NCBI GenBank assembly: GCA_002791435.1
Contig: PFXB01000133.1
Location: 351 to 6,635 of the forward strand
Reading direction: 5' to 3'
DNA length: 6,285 nucleotides
DNA from: a candidate division WWE3 bacterium CG_4_9_14_3_um_filter_43_9
Lineage (GTDB): Bacteria > Patescibacteriota > CPR3 > GCA-002780085
A program made the position numbers and the translations under genes. Below, piece by piece: positions 5,411 to 6,285 of the stretch (position 1 is its first letter; every line of letters begins with the position of its first letter). The notes under the pieces were generated by a model. That model was not told the origin of the DNA. It made no database searches and worked only from the letters and a program-made list of their open reading frames with translations.

Positions 5411-5689
5411 ATGGAAAACGAAAATTCCAAAAAACCGGGTTTCAATATCAGTGTCAATGTTGACCAAACCCCGATTCTTTATACGGATAACGTTTTTATG
5501 TCAGCCAATGAAGACGGACTGGTTTTCGACTTTTGTCAGAAAATGGGTCCCACCAACCAAATGCGGATTGTCGCTCGAATTGGCATGAGTAAAGAACACG
5601 GCAAAAAATTTGCCAAAAGTTTGGAGGCGTTGCTGGTGTCATCTGAGACTAAGCTTCAAACACAAACCGGAGAAAAAACACTCAATTGA
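5411..5689 (+). CDS. DUF3467 family protein
   Basis: This small soluble protein of 92 residues matches the DUF3467 pattern as I know it: an N-terminal strand region (FNISVNVDQTPILYTDNVFM), a middle EDGLVFDFCQKMG, a strand with basic residues (RIVARIGMS), and a C-terminal helix beginning with EHGKKFAKSLEALL. The molecular function of the family is not established to my knowledge. ATG 5411 is backed by AAAGGAG (5397-5403) with 7 nt spacing. The 117-nt gap upstream holds no gene and no clear promoter or terminator. The next start, that of a PD-(D/E)XK nuclease gene, is 21 nt after this stop, so the two are probably one transcriptional unit and may act together; that link is inference. Confidence 0.85.
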   Translation: MENENSKKPGFNISVNVDQTPILYTDNVFMSANEDGLVFDFCQKMGPTNQMRIVARIGMSKEHGKKFAKSLEALLVSSETKLQTQTGEKTLN

Positions 5690-5852
5690 GTATTTTAGGC
5701 GAAAATCATTATGAAGATATTATCGCTTGGAAGTAGGGCAGCAAAGACGACCGGTAAGAGTGTTGGGCTGAGAAAGTTTGAAACTAAACGTCATCTTTTT
5801 GACCCAAATTCAAAAAAACCTTTTAAACTCAGCCGCTCCAAGATCGAACTTT

Positions 5853-5987
5853 TTATAGATTCCCACAGGCTTTACGCCGTAGTACTCTGAAATCGCAGGT
5901 TCCCGCCGAATCGGCAGGCGACTTCGTCGAATATTTTTGAAGGATTCACCCACGGGTAAACCCGTGGTTCTCTCCTGCGATTATAGA
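5853..5987. mobile_element. 128-nt structured insertion with TTATAGA at both ends
   Basis: TTATAGA occurs at 5853-5859 and 5981-5987, exactly 128 nt apart. Removing one copy plus the DNA between restores the nuclease frame. The insert holds no gene. It contains a 9-bp perfect inverted repeat AATCGCAGG (5891-5899) with CCTGCGATT (5974-5982). This encloses GCCGA-A-TCGGC (5905-5915), CGAC-TTC-GTCG (5919-5929) and an 8-bp palindrome CCACGGGT-AA-ACCCGTGG (5950-5967). The last resembles the subterminal hairpins of IS200/IS605 elements, read on the minus strand. It is most likely a small non-autonomous element mobilised in trans. The direct repeat may be a target duplication, or a target match to the element's own end. 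Confidence 0.72.
5950..5967. repeat. Perfect 8-bp palindrome inside the insertion
   Basis: CCACGGGT-AA-ACCCGTGG folds into a tight hairpin (seven or eight pairs, TAAA or AA loop). It is the strongest hairpin in the window. It has no T-run on either side, so it is not a plain terminator. In IS200/IS605 elements a hairpin with a TTTA-type loop near the right end is the transposase recognition structure. Confidence 0.85.
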
Positions 5988-6285
5988 ATGTCCCCGCTGT
6001 TTCTACTTAGACCGCCGGCTTGGAATTGCAAGACCGGCTGGCCCGCCATTTGCCATTAACAATGCTATTGGCCGCCTATTAAAAAAAGAATTTGATATCC
6101 ATCGTGCTTGCGGTAACCCTCATCATCTGCACCCGCCAACCAATCTGCTCGTTTACGGTGCCATCGACGATGTCTGGCAAAATAGAGAAGGAGAGTACAT
6201 TATGGTTGATTACAAAGCTACCGGCAAAACGTCAGCTACGGGAACCGAGGAAGATTTGTACCCGGGCGCCAAAAGGCAGCTGGAA

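Larger units (their letters stand above)
5711..6285 (+). pseudogene. PD-(D/E)XK nuclease gene (RecB/AddB-nuclease-like), split by a 128-nt insertion; runs off the window
   Basis: The first part encodes 49 normal residues, ending in KLSRSKIELFI. It then reads into the insertion and stops at TGA 5888-5890 after 59 codons. The second part resumes at about 5983 in another frame with IECPRCFYLDRRLG and stays open to the window end. Joined, the parts give KIELFIECPRCFYLD, which matches the LSxSKxxxFxxCPRxFY opening of RecB/AddB-type nuclease domains. Downstream are the motif-II aspartate in GAIDDV (GAC 6166-6168) and the (D/E)XK motif in VDYKATGKT (Asp 6208-6210, Lys 6214-6216), so the active site is intact in the second part. 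The family cuts DNA with a metal ion; the specific role here is unknown. Start ATG 5711 has only a weak ribosome site and may depend on coupling to the DUF3467 gene. It is called a pseudogene because no continuous frame exists, unless the insert is removed or bypassed. Confidence 0.8.

Noticed and set aside
5860..5867. The insertion in the nuclease gene begins with TTCCCACA, like the first eight bases of the REP hairpin.
   Set aside because: No GTGGGAA partner or ACCGGGA loop follows, so it does not belong to the REP family on this evidence.
5888..5890. TGA read as glycine (code 25), which would let the first part of the nuclease continue.
   Set aside because: Several other genes here end at TGA at sensible places, and reading through would still leave the wrong frame for the second part.
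5853..5987. The insertion as a group I or group II intron, or a CRISPR repeat.
   Set aside because: At 128 nt it is too short for either intron class, has no recognisable domain V, and shows no repeat-spacer periodicity.

Overview
The window looks like a piece of a small-genome, moderately AT-rich bacterium, most likely a Candidate Phyla Radiation (Patescibacteria) lineage. This is inferred, not proven. It rests on the gene mix: a REP-associated Y1 transposase with dispersed hairpin repeats, a DUF3467 gene next to a PD-(D/E)XK nuclease of the CPRCFYLD type, and several short one-helix membrane ORFans. TGA, TAG and TAA are all used as stops, so the standard bacterial code fits and code 25 (TGA = Gly) does not. 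All recognisable genes are on the + strand.

Layout. (1) 1-1400 is a mobile and REP region. A Y1/HUH transposase of the TnpA-REP (RAYT) type at 76-744 lies between two copies of a hairpin with identical 21-nt core: stem TTCCCAC, loop ACCGGGA, stem GTGGGAA. A small one-helix membrane protein with an HEALH (HExxH) motif follows at 796-1368 and is bounded by a third, degenerate copy. A fourth copy lies inside the 3' end of a phosphatase gene at about 4346. All four have the same orientation. (2) 1457-2371 is an unrecognised 304-residue protein. (3) 2509-4436 is a probable operon: an SDR/FabG-like oxidoreductase whose catalytic Lys is Glu, a four-helix membrane protein, and a PAP2 lipid phosphatase whose start overlaps the previous stop. 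(4) 4493-5293 is a membrane-anchored extracytoplasmic protein of unknown function. (5) 5411-6285 is a DUF3467 gene followed 21 nt later by a PD-(D/E)XK nuclease gene. The nuclease gene is split by a 128-nt structured insertion, and it runs off the window end.

Most notable signals. The nuclease-gene insertion (5853-5980 or an equivalent register) is bounded by a TTATAGA direct repeat and carries perfect inverted repeats. Conceptual removal restores the reading frame exactly through the conserved CPRCFYLD motif. The transposase start region places its Shine-Dalgarno-like GGGAG in and beside the loop of the REP hairpin, which suggests self-regulation. Single REP copies contribute a hairpin next to a perfect TATAAT and also code for part of a protein C-terminus.

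No tRNA, rRNA, CRISPR array or convincing intrinsic terminator was seen, and no stretch over 300 bases lacks a gene.
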